A stretch of DNA of 56,322 nucleotides from assembly GCA_026224825.1 (NCBI GenBank), contig JAMFRO010000095.1, positions 1 to 56,322 of the forward strand, read 5' to 3'. This DNA comes from a bacterium (GTDB lineage Bacteria; Pseudomonadota; Alphaproteobacteria; Acetobacterales; Acetobacteraceae). The notes beneath the pieces are model-generated. The model searched no databases. It was not told where the DNA came from and saw only the letters and a program-made list of their open reading frames with translations. Position 1 is the stretch's first letter. The number at the start of each line of letters is the position of its first letter. Shown here in pieces: positions 16,202 to 25,385 of the stretch. The translations under genes were made by a program, and so were the position numbers.

Positions 16202-17077
16202 ATGATACGGACAACTTCGATACCGAGCTTCTACTTATACGGAGAGCCCCACAGGGTTGCGGCCGAGGGATTTGTGCATGTTGAGATGCTCGACGATCGC
16301 TCGCGCCCGAGCGAGTGGAGCATCAGTGCCCATTCGCACAGGGAGCTGAATCACATATTTTTCATCGCTGAGGGGGGCGGCGTCATGCGGGTGGAAGAGC
16401 ACGACATTAGATTTTCTGCGCCTAGCTTTCTCGTTATTCCGTCTGCCGTTGTGCATGGATTTCAATGGCAGACGGAATCGTCGGGCTCCGTCGTAACGCT
16501 GGCCAACAGCTATCTTGCCGAGTTGAGCCGGAGGGATTCGGATGTCGAGGTGCTATTCCGACTGCCAACCTCATTACTGCTCACGATCGCGGAGGCTTCT
16601 TTCGTCCAAGCCCGGCTTGTGGAACTCACGCGGGAGTTTGGTTGGGCCGCAATTGGCCATCGCACCGCGGTGGATGCTGCTCTCCTACCGATCATCGTGC
16701 TAGCCTTAAGGACTGCCAGGTCGCGGCGTACCGAAGGCAAACATGAGTTGGGCCATTACGCTGGTATCGTCGCGCGTTTTAGAGAAAGGGTGGATGCACG
16801 CTTTCGTTTTAGGGAGGACATCAGCCGGTATGCCAAAGCGCTGGGTGTCAGCAACACAACGTTGCGCGCCGCATGTTCGCGGATCGCCGGTATCCCGCCG
16901 GCCCAAATTCTTGACGAAAGAACGTTGCTTGAGGCAAGGCGTGCCCTTCTGTATTCGGAGTTTTCCGTTGCCGAAGTCGCCTATTCCCTTGGCTTCGGTG
17001 ATGCGGCTTATTTCTCAAGGTTTTTTTCGCGGCGCGTGGGCATGCCGCCTAAGATATTTCGAGAAAATAAGAAGTGA
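16202..17077 (+). CDS. pobR: AraC-family activator of pobA (PobR type)
   Basis: A 291-residue AraC regulator. The N-terminal cupin part has SAHSHRELNHIFFIAEGGG and SAVVHGFQWQ, typical of PobR-type sensors. The C-terminal double helix-turn-helix is ISRYAKALGVSNTTLRAACSRI and VAEVAYSLGFGDAAYFSRFF, ending VGMPPKIFRENK. It is divergent from pobA with 132 bp between them, the standard pobA-pobR arrangement in which PobR plus 4-hydroxybenzoate activates pobA. The start at 16202 has only a weak ribosome site. The decayed CAR copy begins 14 bp after its stop. Confidence 0.85.
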   Translation: MIRTTSIPSFYLYGEPHRVAAEGFVHVEMLDDRSRPSEWSISAHSHRELNHIFFIAEGGGVMRVEEHDIRFSAPSFLVIPSAVVHGFQWQTESSGSVVTLANSYLAELSRRDSDVEVLFRLPTSLLLTIAEASFVQARLVELTREFGWAAIGHRTAVDAALLPIIVLALRTARSRRTEGKHELGHYAGIVARFRERVDARFRFREDISRYAKALGVSNTTLRAACSRIAGIPPAQILDERTLLEARRALLYSEFSVAEVAYSLGFGDAAYFSRFFSRRVGMPPKIFRENKK

Positions 17078-17090
17078 CAGCACGACTGTG

Positions 17091-18084
17091 CATGCGAGCG
17101 ACTTCAAGCTGGAAAATTCATCCACGCGGACATACTGGCTTCAGCACCCAGCTTACCCAAACCAGTGGATACGATCAACACGGTACTGTTGACCGGTTCC
17201 ATGGGCTTCCTCGGCCGGTTCCAGGCTCTGGCCTGGCTGGAGTGCCTGGCGGCAACCGGCGGCAGGCTGATCCTAATCGCCCGCGGCGCCAATACTGAAC
17301 AGGCGCGCCTGCGCGTCGAAGAAGGCCCGCAAAGAGACGCAGCCCTTCTGGCACACTTCCGGAAACTGGCCGACGGTCACCTTGAAGTCGTGCGGGTGAT
17401 CTCGGCCTGCCCAATCTGGGCCTCGATGTGGCGAACCGGGCGCGCCTTGCAAGAAGCGTCGATCTCATTGTTCACACCGCCGCGCATGTGAACCATGTGC
17501 TGCCGTACACCCAGCTCTTCACTGCCAATGTGGCGGGCACGGCGGAACTGATCCGCCTGGCGTTGACGAGTCGGCTAAAGCATTTCAATTACGTCTCCAC
17601 CCTGGGCGTGATGGCCCTGGCCGGGGCACCGTGGCAGAGGATTGCGACATCCGGACAGCAGTCCTCTCGGGCGAAATCAACGATGGCTATGCCAATGGCT
17701 ATAACCTCAGAAAATGGGCGGGCGAGGTGCTCCTGCACGAGGCGCATGATCTATGCGCTTTGCCGGTCAGCGTGTTCCGCCCGGGCATGATTCTCGCTCA
17801 TAGTCACTATGCCGAACAACTCAACGTGCCCGACATGTTCACTCGCTTGCTCTACAGTCTCGCGGTGACGGGGGTTGCACCCGCGACCTTCTACGCCGAG
17901 GATCTGTCGGCCGGCCAGCCAGTCTCCCGCTATGAAGGCATCGCCATCGATTTCCTTGCGGAGTCAATCACCGCCATCGGCCTCGCCAATAAATCGGGTT
18001 TCCACTCCTATAATCTCGCCAACCCGCATGATGACGGCGTCTCACTCGATAGTTTCGTCGCCTGGATGATCGAAGCCACCTGCA
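17091..18084 (+). pseudogene. decayed partial copy of the CAR reductase domain
   Basis: About 1 kb is closely similar to nucleotides 9592-10588 of the intact car gene, starting ATGCGAGCGACTTCAAGCTGG in both. It covers the linker after the carrier domain and most of the reductase domain (LLTGSMGFLGRFQALAWLE, then [20 protein letters not shown], then [19 protein letters not shown]). Three single-base losses relative to car break the frame near 17115, 17395 and 17630. The copy stops abruptly at the codons for MIEATC, where similarity to car ends. The Lys of YNLRK is kept but the neighbouring Ser became Arg. No adenylation or carrier part is present. It is a segmental duplicate, not a separate reductase. 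Confidence 0.88.
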
Positions 18085-18155
18085 GCGGAGCGAGTTGCGG
18101 CGGCAGTTTTGTCTGGCCGCTCGTGCCGCGAGGTATGGGCCGAAGCAGGAGATAA

Positions 18156-18457
18156 CGATGACAGCTGGTCTGAGCCGCCCGTACTCAAGGAAAAATTAGG
18201 CCGAAGTGAGTAGCTCAAACGGAACTTCAATCGGCGGCGATAACCGCTATCGCACGCCGTTTGACAGCGGATTTGACGACTTTCTAGACTAGCCGCTTGA
18301 AGACGTTACAAAACGACTTCATTGGGCTCGCATCTTCGGTCTTGAAACGGCGAGCCCTCGACGATCAGCTGAGTTATCAGTCCCCAGGGAGCAATAGTGT
18401 CCACAGGATTTGGCTCAGGAAATCATAGCTCTCCGGGCTCAACTTTGTCCTAAGATG
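18156..18457. other. intergenic, no gene recognised
   Basis: Between the end of the CAR duplicate's open frame and the MarR gene I find no coding pattern, RNA or repeat that I can support. It probably contains the far junction of whatever rearrangement delivered the CAR fragment. Confidence 0.4.
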
Positions 18458-18931
18458 CTACTCATAACCGTGAACCAGTTCGTCCGCCTGCTGTAGGAGA
18501 TTAATTCCTTTATCCGTTATATATAGAAGGTTGCTGCGACGATCTCTCTCCTGCGGAACACGTTTGAGCAGCCCGCGCATTTCCAGAGAATCGAGCAATG
18601 GCACGACGCCGGATTGCACACCGCCACGCTCCCGAGACAAAGCCTGCTGGGGCAAGCCCGGATTGTCGCCAACCATTGCCAAGGTCGTATATTGTGACGG
18701 ACTTAGGTCCAACTCTGCCAAAATCAACGTCACGTCACTGGTACTCAATTGCGCGGAGCGGTGCAGCAAAAAGCCAACCTGCTGTCCGAGGCAGCCGATT
18801 CGAAACGAAACAGCCTCGTTTGCGCTCACCAGTGACCGGCCAATGCTTCCCTCCCCGTCGTCATTGGCAAGGGTAATACCCGCCTTTCTCCGCCCTGCTG
18901 CCGCCTTCTTCTGCTCTGCCGCCAACGTCAC
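18458..18931 (-). CDS. MarR-family transcriptional regulator
   Basis: A 157-residue MarR regulator. After a basic N-terminal tail comes a helical dimerisation part, then the winged helix LDLSPSQYTTLAMVGDNPGL, QQALSRERGGVQSGVVPLLDSLEMRGLLKRV, and the wing PQERDRRSNLLYITDKG with the conserved Asp-Arg-Arg. The GTG at 18931 is very close to GGAGG; a TTG at 18925 has better spacing (seven bases) and may be the real start. It is divergent from the autotransporter esterase (about 95 bp between starts), so that gene is the likely target. The inducer is unknown. Confidence 0.85.
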   Translation of the reverse strand: MTLAAEQKKAAAGRRKAGITLANDDGEGSIGRSLVSANEAVSFRIGCLGQQVGFLLHRSAQLSTSDVTLILAELDLSPSQYTTLAMVGDNPGLPQQALSRERGGVQSGVVPLLDSLEMRGLLKRVPQERDRRSNLLYITDKGINLLQQADELVHGYE

Positions 18932-19026
18932 TCCTCCTTCGCAATATATTATCGCTTGAATCGCTCAGTAAATGAATATATTTGCCCCTAGTAAAATATA
19001 ACAGCCGTTAAAAATGGGGGAAACTC

Positions 19027-20913
19027 ATGCATCGTCTTCGTCAATTGGCCACTGCGTTGCAGGTCAGGATGGTGATATCCGGGGTTGCCGCTCTGCTCCT
19101 GGCCTTTGCTCCAAGGGCTGGTACTGCCCAGCAAGTCTCGCAATTCACAAGCAATACAGTCTTCGGCGACAGCTATGCCGACATCACACTGCTGGGCATG
19201 GCTCCCAATTGTCCGGCCGAGTATCCGGACTGCCGCTTCAGCAATGGAACCAACTTCGTCGACGCGTTGAACGCGACCTTCCATCTCCAAGGAAACAACT
19301 ATGCTTTTGGTGGCGCTCAGACGGGCACAGGGAATCTCTTTCAAGCCGGTGCGCCCGGCTTTACCCAGCAAGTGAACGCGTTCGTGTCGGCAGGCGGGAA
19401 GTTCGGACCACGCGATCTCCTGACATTGTCGATCGGTGGTAACGACCAGTCGAGCCTTCAGATCACCGATACACCGGCGCAGGTTCAGGCGGAGGCCATG
19501 GCTTCGGCGAACACTGCCGTTAACAATCTACAAAGGCTGATCAATGCTGGGGCTCGCAATATTATCTGGAATGCGCCAGGCAATAGCACATTCATGCCCA
19601 ATGGTTTTAGTCCCGGCATTACGGATGCGCAGTATACACTGTGGACCCAGACATTTTTCCAGCAGACGCAGCAGTTGCTGGCGCCGCAGGCACGGGCTGG
19701 TGTACGCATCTTCTTGTTCGATTTCGCTTGGCTGCAGACAAGCGTCGCCGCTGATCCAGGCCGTTACGGCTTCGTCGATACAGGCGAATGCTTTTACCTA
19801 TTCGACCTTGCGAGCGCTCCAGCCTGTGTTGCGCAAAGCACCGCTGTCCAAGACAGTCATTTCTACTGGGATGGCATTCATTTGACGACCCCGGGCTACG
19901 ACTTGCTGGCAAGCTACATGACCAATCAGGTCAATGCGCCGCTTACCGTCGCGCCACAGGGTCAGTTGGTCTTGGCGGCAGCGGAGACATTTACCGATGG
20001 CATCTTCGGTCGACTGACTGCCGAACGGGGAAGCGCACGTCTGTCGGTACAAGAAGATACAACGGCGGATCAGAGTCAAACGGAGCAGAAGTGGATCATT
20101 TTTGGCAATGCAAGCCATAATTTTGGCGCAGGTAGCGCACAGGACTTTTCTTCGGCCTATAATAATGACGCCAACGGCGGTTATATAGGGCTCGAACACA
20201 TAGTTAATCCACAGATTCACGTCGGCTTTCAGTTCGGTTATACCCGTCCCCGGGCGAATCTTGCTGTCCAGGATGCCCGTTATAGCGCGAATTCATACCA
20301 ATTCGCGGGCTACGCCTCTTATACTGGGCCAGCATGGTTTGCCGACGGAATCCTTGGCTATGGACACCAGACTCTGAGCCTGGAAAGGCAAGGCGTGATC
20401 AGCGAGATTCAGGGGGACACTCATGCCGATAATTTAACCGCTGCGGGCCGAGGGGGCTATCTGACAAATGTTGCCGGGCCAATCCTTGTTGGTCCGATCG
20501 CAGCATTGACGCTGACGATGGCGGATATCGCACAGTACACGGAATCTGGCGACTACCTTATTACCAACCACGTTGCCGGCCAAAACCTGCGCTCCGTGAA
20601 CGGCGAAGCCGGTTTTGAAATTCTCACGCCGATCAAAACATCTATCGGCGCAATGTCTCCGTACCTAGACGTAACCGCGGTTCATGAGTGGGGGCAACCT
20701 GATCGTACGATCGTCACCACGCAGACCTCGACCCCGTTACTGCCTGTCATTACGACAGCGGGCATACCAAACAGCACATACGGAAAAGTGGCAACCGGAT
20801 TGGCGGTATCGCTCTCCCCGCGCGTCACAGCTACGATTGATGCAGTTGATACCTTCCCGGGGCGTGATTCCGAAAACTTCTCCGTCAATGCCGGATTGGC
20901 GGCGGCATTTTGA
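19027..20913 (+). CDS. autotransporter GDSL-type esterase/lipase
   Basis: A 628-residue surface esterase secreted by a type V route. Residues 1-34 are a signal peptide ending RAGTAQQ. The passenger is an SGNH/GDSL hydrolase: block I VFGDSYAD near residue 46 (nucleophile Ser), block III LSIGGNDQSS, and block V DGIHLTTPGYDLLA with the Asp and His of the triad. The last roughly 280 residues form the beta-barrel, with alternating aromatic strands (YIGLEHIVNPQIHVGFQFGY) and the terminal Phe of FSVNAGLAAAF needed for outer-membrane assembly. EstA-like proteins of this type hydrolyse fatty or phenolic esters at the cell surface. A sequence nearly matching its last 90 bp and 3' flank occurs at 55240-55345. 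Confidence 0.92.
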   Translation: MHRLRQLATALQVRMVISGVAALLLAFAPRAGTAQQVSQFTSNTVFGDSYADITLLGMAPNCPAEYPDCRFSNGTNFVDALNATFHLQGNNYAFGGAQTGTGNLFQAGAPGFTQQVNAFVSAGGKFGPRDLLTLSIGGNDQSSLQITDTPAQVQAEAMASANTAVNNLQRLINAGARNIIWNAPGNSTFMPNGFSPGITDAQYTLWTQTFFQQTQQLLAPQARAGVRIFLFDFAWLQTSVAADPGRYGFVDTGECFYLFDLASAPACVAQSTAVQDSHFYWDGIHLTTPGYDLLASYMTNQVNAPLTVAPQGQLVLAAAETFTDGIFGRLTAERGSARLSVQEDTTADQSQTEQKWIIFGNASHNFGAGSAQDFSSAYNNDANGGYIGLEHIVNPQIHVGFQFGYTRPRANLAVQDARYSANSYQFAGYASYTGPAWFADGILGYGHQTLSLERQGVISEIQGDTHADNLTAAGRGGYLTNVAGPILVGPIAALTLTMADIAQYTESGDYLITNHVAGQNLRSVNGEAGFEILTPIKTSIGAMSPYLDVTAVHEWGQPDRTIVTTQTSTPLLPVITTAGIPNSTYGKVATGLAVSLSPRVTATIDAVDTFPGRDSENFSVNAGLAAAF

Positions 20914-21044
20914 CTTCGCGAGCGTTACCCAAGCCGCTCGCCATCGGCAAGCAAAGCACCAAAAACTTGCTATAATTCCAGGAGCTGATGTTAGTCCGGA
21001 TTATTACGAGTCAGCCGCGACGCATCTAGGCTCATAACCAAGCA

Positions 21045-21197
21045 GCCAAGTACGCTATCTCAAGCGCCCCGTTGGCGTGGCTGCGTTTCGAACCCGCCAC
21101 CGAACCGCCGGAACTCCGGCTGAAGCTATGGCCCAGTGCACAAGAGCATCGCCTCGCCATTGAGCAGCCTCATGGCAATGGGGTCGGGGTGGTTTGA
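21045..21197 (+). pseudogene. DUF2332-like protein, C-terminal remnant
   Basis: The frame ending at a stop at 21195-21197 reads SAPLAWLRFEPATEPPELRL and then KLWPSAQEHRLA. This is the C-terminal pattern I know from DUF2332 proteins (P-L-A-W-L-R-x-E-P, then L-x-L-W-P-x-x-x-x-x-L-A, then H-G). There is no start codon or N-terminal part; upstream sequence belongs to the autotransporter flank. It is a truncated relic of about 45-50 codons. Confidence 0.5.
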
Positions 21198-21210
21198 CCT
21201 ATCCACGTGA

Positions 21211-21400
21211 TCATTGGATCGCCCTTGGCGCGCCCCTCATGCAGCCGCCCGTGAGTGCGAGCTCGGCCCTGGGGGATACGACCATCGCCCCGGCCGGCCG
21301 GGGCAGTGATTTGTCCCGAATCGCCTTCGCCATCAACACCAGACCGAGGCCACCACCCGCAGAATCACCGTCCAGTACAATGTTCGTAAAGGTTCCCCTT
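21211..21400 (-). pseudogene. alpha/beta-hydrolase (HSL-type esterase) fragment
   Basis: The minus-strand frame reads NIVLDGDSAGGGLGLVLMAK and then PRPAGAMVVSPRAELALTGG. G-D-S-A-G-G is the nucleophile elbow of the hormone-sensitive-lipase esterase family, and the following V-V-S-P-x-x-x-L-A-L-T-G is its usual next strand. Everything before the elbow and the Asp/His of the triad are missing. At about 21400 it is fused to the start of an acyl-CoA dehydrogenase in a different frame. Confidence 0.6.
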
Positions 21401-21793
21401 GCCTTGGCAGAAGACCAGCGTACCCGCCGCAATTCGGGGAAGAAAACTTACCTTTTGCGCTTGCGTCCCAAAACGCATGATCGCCCGCCCAGCCCAATTC
21501 ACGCTCATATATTGGTAGCTGCGCGGCTCACCGGAGCGGATCATCTCCTCATTCAGGATCCAATGGTGCCAGGCGTCAGCATCGTTTCCGCCATATTCCG
21601 CGGGCCAATGAGGAATGAGCAAGCGCTCCTTAGCTAGCGCCAGGCAAAAGGTTCGCGAGAAGGCAACAGTATAATCGGACCCAACGTCCAGGCCATTTGT
21701 CAATGTCTCCCAATCGGTAGGAAGATGCTTATCAATGAAGCTTCTAACCCGTTGCCGGAACTCGCATTGCTCATTCGTCCAATTGAAATCCAT
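21400..21793 (-). pseudogene. acyl-CoA dehydrogenase, N-terminal fragment
   Basis: About 130 residues starting MDFNWTNEQCEFRQRVRSFI and reaching FLPRIAAGTLVFCQG. This is the N-terminal helical domain of an acyl-CoA dehydrogenase, cut just before the conserved FAD/substrate motif that normally follows (Ser-Glu-Pro-x-Ala-Gly-Ser-Asp). Its open frame runs on 12 codons through the junction and stops at 21365. The rest of the roughly 390-residue enzyme is missing, so it is not functional. It may be a relic of a CoA-ester or sterol degradation gene related to the DUF1302/DUF1329 neighbours. Confidence 0.75.
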
Positions 21794-22150
21794 ACTTTAA
21801 GCTCTTTTTATCCAGACCTGCCCAGCGCCGACGACCGGCATCGCCGGCGCCAGCCCAGAATGTGCTCCCGCCATTAACCCTCCGGCGTTCGCAGGTACGA
21901 ATAGGCGCTCTGCCGAAAAGCCCCAGCTCAGCGGGTGTACAGCTACCGTATCACCGCTTAATGAGACTGAAGTTTCGGCACGAAGCCGCAAAACTGTCTA
22001 CAACGCTATTAAATAGGGCCAAGTCACATAGCATCGGAGACTTGCCGTGGCCGGGTTCTAACTCCCCGCTATTTGCCCACCCAATTGAAAGTCGACAGCG
22101 CCTGACACCAGCGAGCGACGAAGTGCTGCCAGTAAACATCTTCGGCGCAT
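21794..22150. other. intergenic, no convincing gene
   Basis: Short open frames exist on both strands (for example 21797-21991 minus), but none has a recognisable family or ribosome site. The region separates the gene fragments from the DUF1302/DUF1329 pair. Confidence 0.4.
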
Positions 22151-22202
22151 ACATGGGGCCTGCCCACAGCTTGACAGGCCCCATGTCCAACGGATTTTTT
22201 TT
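22151..22202 (+). terminator. rho-independent terminator
   Basis: A perfect 12-bp stem, ACATGGGGCCTG pairing with CAGGCCCCATGT, with a 12-base loop, followed after eight bases by eight Ts at 22195-22202. Strength and T-run orientation fit termination on the plus strand, although no intact plus-strand gene precedes it now. The hairpin itself could also protect the 3' end of the minus-strand DUF1329 transcript. A separate palindrome ACGGGATATCCCGT lies at 22237-22250. Confidence 0.75.
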
Positions 22203-22263
22203 GCGAAAGCAATAAAACCCTTATTGGATAAGCGCGACGGGATATCCCGTAACGGTTATAGGA

Positions 22264-23649
22264 TTAGAAGCTGGCACTCGCTGCCATTACTTGGGGCTCA
22301 AAGAAGGTGTCATCCTGCGGGAGCAGAAATTCGGCAGCATTATTTGGTGGATAATTATTGTTGCCATTATAGGTATAGTTTCCAGTCAATAGACTAAATG
22401 TCGATGTACCCATCAAGACCGTACCCGGCATTGATGGAATACATTCAAGAAAATTGGCATAGGCTTTCACCATGTCGCCCTGGGCGTCGTACCCCTCACC
22501 CAACATGATAAACCAAGTATCCTCGTCGATATAAAAGCGCCGGCGCTTATTCGTATTGCTCTGGCCCGGATGCAGATTAGCTTCTAAAACCCAGACACGA
22601 TGTTTTTCAAAGCGCAGGAACTCCGGATTCGGGAAGTGCGCCCCAAGTATTTCCGGAACAGTATGAAAGAGCATTTTGTTGCAGTTATAGGGAACCAGCA
22701 TCTCCTGTTTCCCTACATAGGTCCAGTCATATTGCGATGGATTACCTAAGAAGCCGGTGCTCTCGTCAAGGTTTGCGATACCATTGGAGGAGGGGTTCGG
22801 CGCATCAAATGCCTCATTTGGTGTTTTGCGCACCCGGCCCTGGCCATTTATCAATGCCCAAGTTATATCGGGATTCTTGTTAACATTGGTGGTATGCCAA
22901 ATCAGAGCCTCCTGGCCAACAACTGAACCCGGCGCTTGATAGTAGTAATGCCCTTTACTGTAATATCCTTCGAACGTCGCCAGCGAACCGTTCGGGTCGT
23001 AATACGGATAGATTGTACGACTCAGCGTGCCGGCTACAAGAATCAACTCGCCGCTGATCAAAACAACGCCTGGATTGAACAATGTCATAGTTGAATAACC
23101 CCCCCAGGAAGTGAGATGGTTCCAGATCAGTTGTGCACCACCGACAAGCGGATCAGAAGTGTCGACGATCGGGAAGGGGATACCACCATAAGCTCCGGTG
23201 AAGCCAAAACGCCCTCCACGGGGGTCGAGCTGCGCGTTCACGGCATTCTTCGCGGTATTATCATATACATATTGCGGCGCGGCGGCGGTGCGGTGGGTCG
23301 GGTATACCTTAATTTTGACGCCAAACTTCGTCATTTGTAGCTGCAAGCCCTCGCTCAGCAAATGCTGATACTGAGTCATGTTGCTTGCATCGACCGTATA
23401 GAGGGGTGCTTCGTCCTCGAAGAGAGGCACAGCCACCGGCGTGGTAACGGGCAATGGCGACGAAACCAACCCTCCCGTCCATGCTGGGATAGAGCCGTCC
23501 GCATTTCCAGCGCGTTCGGCGCCAAACGGCGTCAGCGTGGTGGTGAGCAGAGTCGGGTCGAGCGCTGCCGACTGCGCCTGTGCCCGGCGCAGTGTGGCAG
23601 CGGTTGCGAGGCTTGTACCCGCGAGAAGGCCAAAGTCGCGTCGTTTCAT
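22264..23649 (-). CDS. DUF1329 family periplasmic/outer-membrane-associated protein
   Basis: A 461-residue DUF1329 protein. MKRRDFGLLAGTSLATAATL is a Tat-like signal (twin Arg) ending near RRAQAQS. The mature part has the family features: LTPFGAERAGNADGSIPAWTGG at the N-terminus, the long aromatic-rich middle YYSKGHYYYQAPGSVVG, the WTYVGKQEMLVPYNCNKM strand and HRVWVLEANLHPG. The fold is related to LolA/LolB-like beta-barrels that bind lipophilic ligands. DUF1329 genes almost always pair with DUF1302 genes in clusters for hydrophobic substrates. Here it follows the DUF1302 gene with a 53-bp gap. The exact role is unknown. Confidence 0.9.
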   Translation of the reverse strand: MKRRDFGLLAGTSLATAATLRRAQAQSAALDPTLLTTTLTPFGAERAGNADGSIPAWTGGLVSSPLPVTTPVAVPLFEDEAPLYTVDASNMTQYQHLLSEGLQLQMTKFGVKIKVYPTHRTAAAPQYVYDNTAKNAVNAQLDPRGGRFGFTGAYGGIPFPIVDTSDPLVGGAQLIWNHLTSWGGYSTMTLFNPGVVLISGELILVAGTLSRTIYPYYDPNGSLATFEGYYSKGHYYYQAPGSVVGQEALIWHTTNVNKNPDITWALINGQGRVRKTPNEAFDAPNPSSNGIANLDESTGFLGNPSQYDWTYVGKQEMLVPYNCNKMLFHTVPEILGAHFPNPEFLRFEKHRVWVLEANLHPGQSNTNKRRRFYIDEDTWFIMLGEGYDAQGDMVKAYANFLECIPSMPGTVLMGTSTFSLLTGNYTYNGNNNYPPNNAAEFLLPQDDTFFEPQVMAASASF

Positions 23650-23702
23650 TGTTTCGTTTCCTTAATCGGATTCTTACTTAACTTGTGATGCTGGCCCGGC
23701 AC

Positions 23703-25385
23703 TTAGAACGTGTGCTGCAGGTTCAAGGAGAGATAGCTACGGTCCACAGGCAGTACCGCGGTTTGGGGGGCCAGCGGGTTCGTGCCAGGCCTGCCAAAAT
23801 AACCGACATAGTTGAGTGAGGCACTCCAATTCTCACGATAGGTTGCAACAATACTCATCGTGTATGAACCCGTGCCATGGTTCATCGCCACCTGCGCCTG
23901 CGAGTTGCCGGCAAAATTATAGCTCAACGAAACCGGGAATTGCAGTTCGAGATTTGGCAGCACTTCAAAATACGACGGTTCAATCTCAACATTGAAACTA
24001 GCCGCCTGCGAACTACGGCCTGGCGCCAGCTGGGCCTTATTCGCCGTTACACGAATCACGTTCTCCCACTCAACTTCACCCAGCAGCGTGATACCACCCG
24101 GAACGTATTTCAGCGACGGCGAGCCGTAGATGAAGTTGGCGAGCCCTGTCACCACATTGCCGACTGGATAATACGGGTCGGAATTGGCATTGCCAAAATA
24201 GCTGGTGTTGATCTGGGGCGGGGCGGTGCCGACCAGCGGGTCATGCGTACGCAAGCTCAGCTCGCCGGCGATATTTGTGGCACCGACCGTGGTCGACACG
24301 CTGGCACCGTATAGCCAGATGTCACGTGGGTAAATCACAGTATAAGTGCCGCCCACACCAGATGGCCCCACTGTGATGTTGGTTGCCAACCCCGGCGTCT
24401 TCGCATCATAACGTAACGTGTACAGACCGACGTCGTAATTACCGTACTGCGCCTGCACCGAGAGCCCGAACTGGCCATTCTGCGATTCAGGCGCCAGATC
24501 TTTTGTCCGGTTCAAATACAGGCCGGGCCCAAGGATCAGACGATAGCCACCAGGCCCCGTAACGTCGGATTCACTGAAATACGAACCGACACCCTGAAAG
24601 GTATCAGGCTCCCATTGGTATTGATAATAGCCTTGGAAAGTGTAGGTCGAATTCGGCTGATAGGTCGCCACGATCTGTCCTACCGGCAGGAAAATCTGTT
24701 GAGCTTCCGGATTTACAAGGTTCTGCGCCTGAATCGTGTCAATCGGCGCCTGGCCTCCAGAGATACCATCACCGGAAAACAGACTTTGACCCCAAAACAA
24801 TGTTTGCTGGCCGGCTTTTAAGATAAACTCTTGGCCACCGTCGAATTTCCAACTGTCGTACATAAAGGCATCGAGCATACGCCCGTTCATGCCGTTTGAG
24901 TTGCGTGTCTCGGAAGCAAAATCCGTATTCTTGGCCACAATCGGGTTCACCGTATCGGCCTGGTTGTTCTGGTTGCCCTGCAGATACACGGTATTGATAA
25001 AATACTCGCCAGAGAAATGCATGCCGAACGTACCGTCTTTGATGTCCAGGACGGGCAGAACATCAAAAGTGTTGCCGACAATACCATGGCGCAGATTTGC
25101 ATCGCCATCGTTGGCATTGGGGTTACTGGCGCCCGAGACCAAAATCGCCGAAGGCTGCCCCACACGGTATAGGCCAGTATATGAGGCGGTGATGTCGAGG
25201 CTGATTCTAAGATTATTGCCACTGGCAGCGCCATTATAAAGCTGTAACGCATGCGCCGCCGGCGTCATCGCCAACATCAGCCCGCCCGCCGCGGTTAAAC
25301 CAAGCTCACGCCCGCATACTCGGCGCAAAGGAGAAATTTTGCGACCCTTGGCCCCGTGAGCGGCCCCTGTCTTCTTCTTGGACAT
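23703..25385 (-). CDS. DUF1302 family outer-membrane protein
   Basis: A 560-residue DUF1302 protein. A basic N-terminus and hydrophobic stretch ending TPAAHALQLYNG form a signal peptide. The mature part is rich in alternating polar and aromatic strands (YTFQGYYQYQWEPDTFQGVG; ILKAGQQTLFWGQSLF) and ends in Phe (SLNLQHTF), as expected of an outer-membrane beta-barrel. GGAGG precedes the ATG by eight bases. With DUF1329 it forms the usual pair seen beside genes for degrading sterols, terpenes, alkanes or aromatics, probably for uptake or export of a hydrophobic compound. A MarR-controlled hydroxycinnamate cluster begins 1.6 kb upstream. Confidence 0.9.
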   Translation of the reverse strand: MSKKKTGAAHGAKGRKISPLRRVCGRELGLTAAGGLMLAMTPAAHALQLYNGAASGNNLRISLDITASYTGLYRVGQPSAILVSGASNPNANDGDANLRHGIVGNTFDVLPVLDIKDGTFGMHFSGEYFINTVYLQGNQNNQADTVNPIVAKNTDFASETRNSNGMNGRMLDAFMYDSWKFDGGQEFILKAGQQTLFWGQSLFSGDGISGGQAPIDTIQAQNLVNPEAQQIFLPVGQIVATYQPNSTYTFQGYYQYQWEPDTFQGVGSYFSESDVTGPGGYRLILGPGLYLNRTKDLAPESQNGQFGLSVQAQYGNYDVGLYTLRYDAKTPGLATNITVGPSGVGGTYTVIYPRDIWLYGASVSTTVGATNIAGELSLRTHDPLVGTAPPQINTSYFGNANSDPYYPVGNVVTGLANFIYGSPSLKYVPGGITLLGEVEWENVIRVTANKAQLAPGRSSQAASFNVEIEPSYFEVLPNLELQFPVSLSYNFAGNSQAQVAMNHGTGSYTMSIVATYRENWSASLNYVGYFGRPGTNPLAPQTAVLPVDRSYLSLNLQHTF

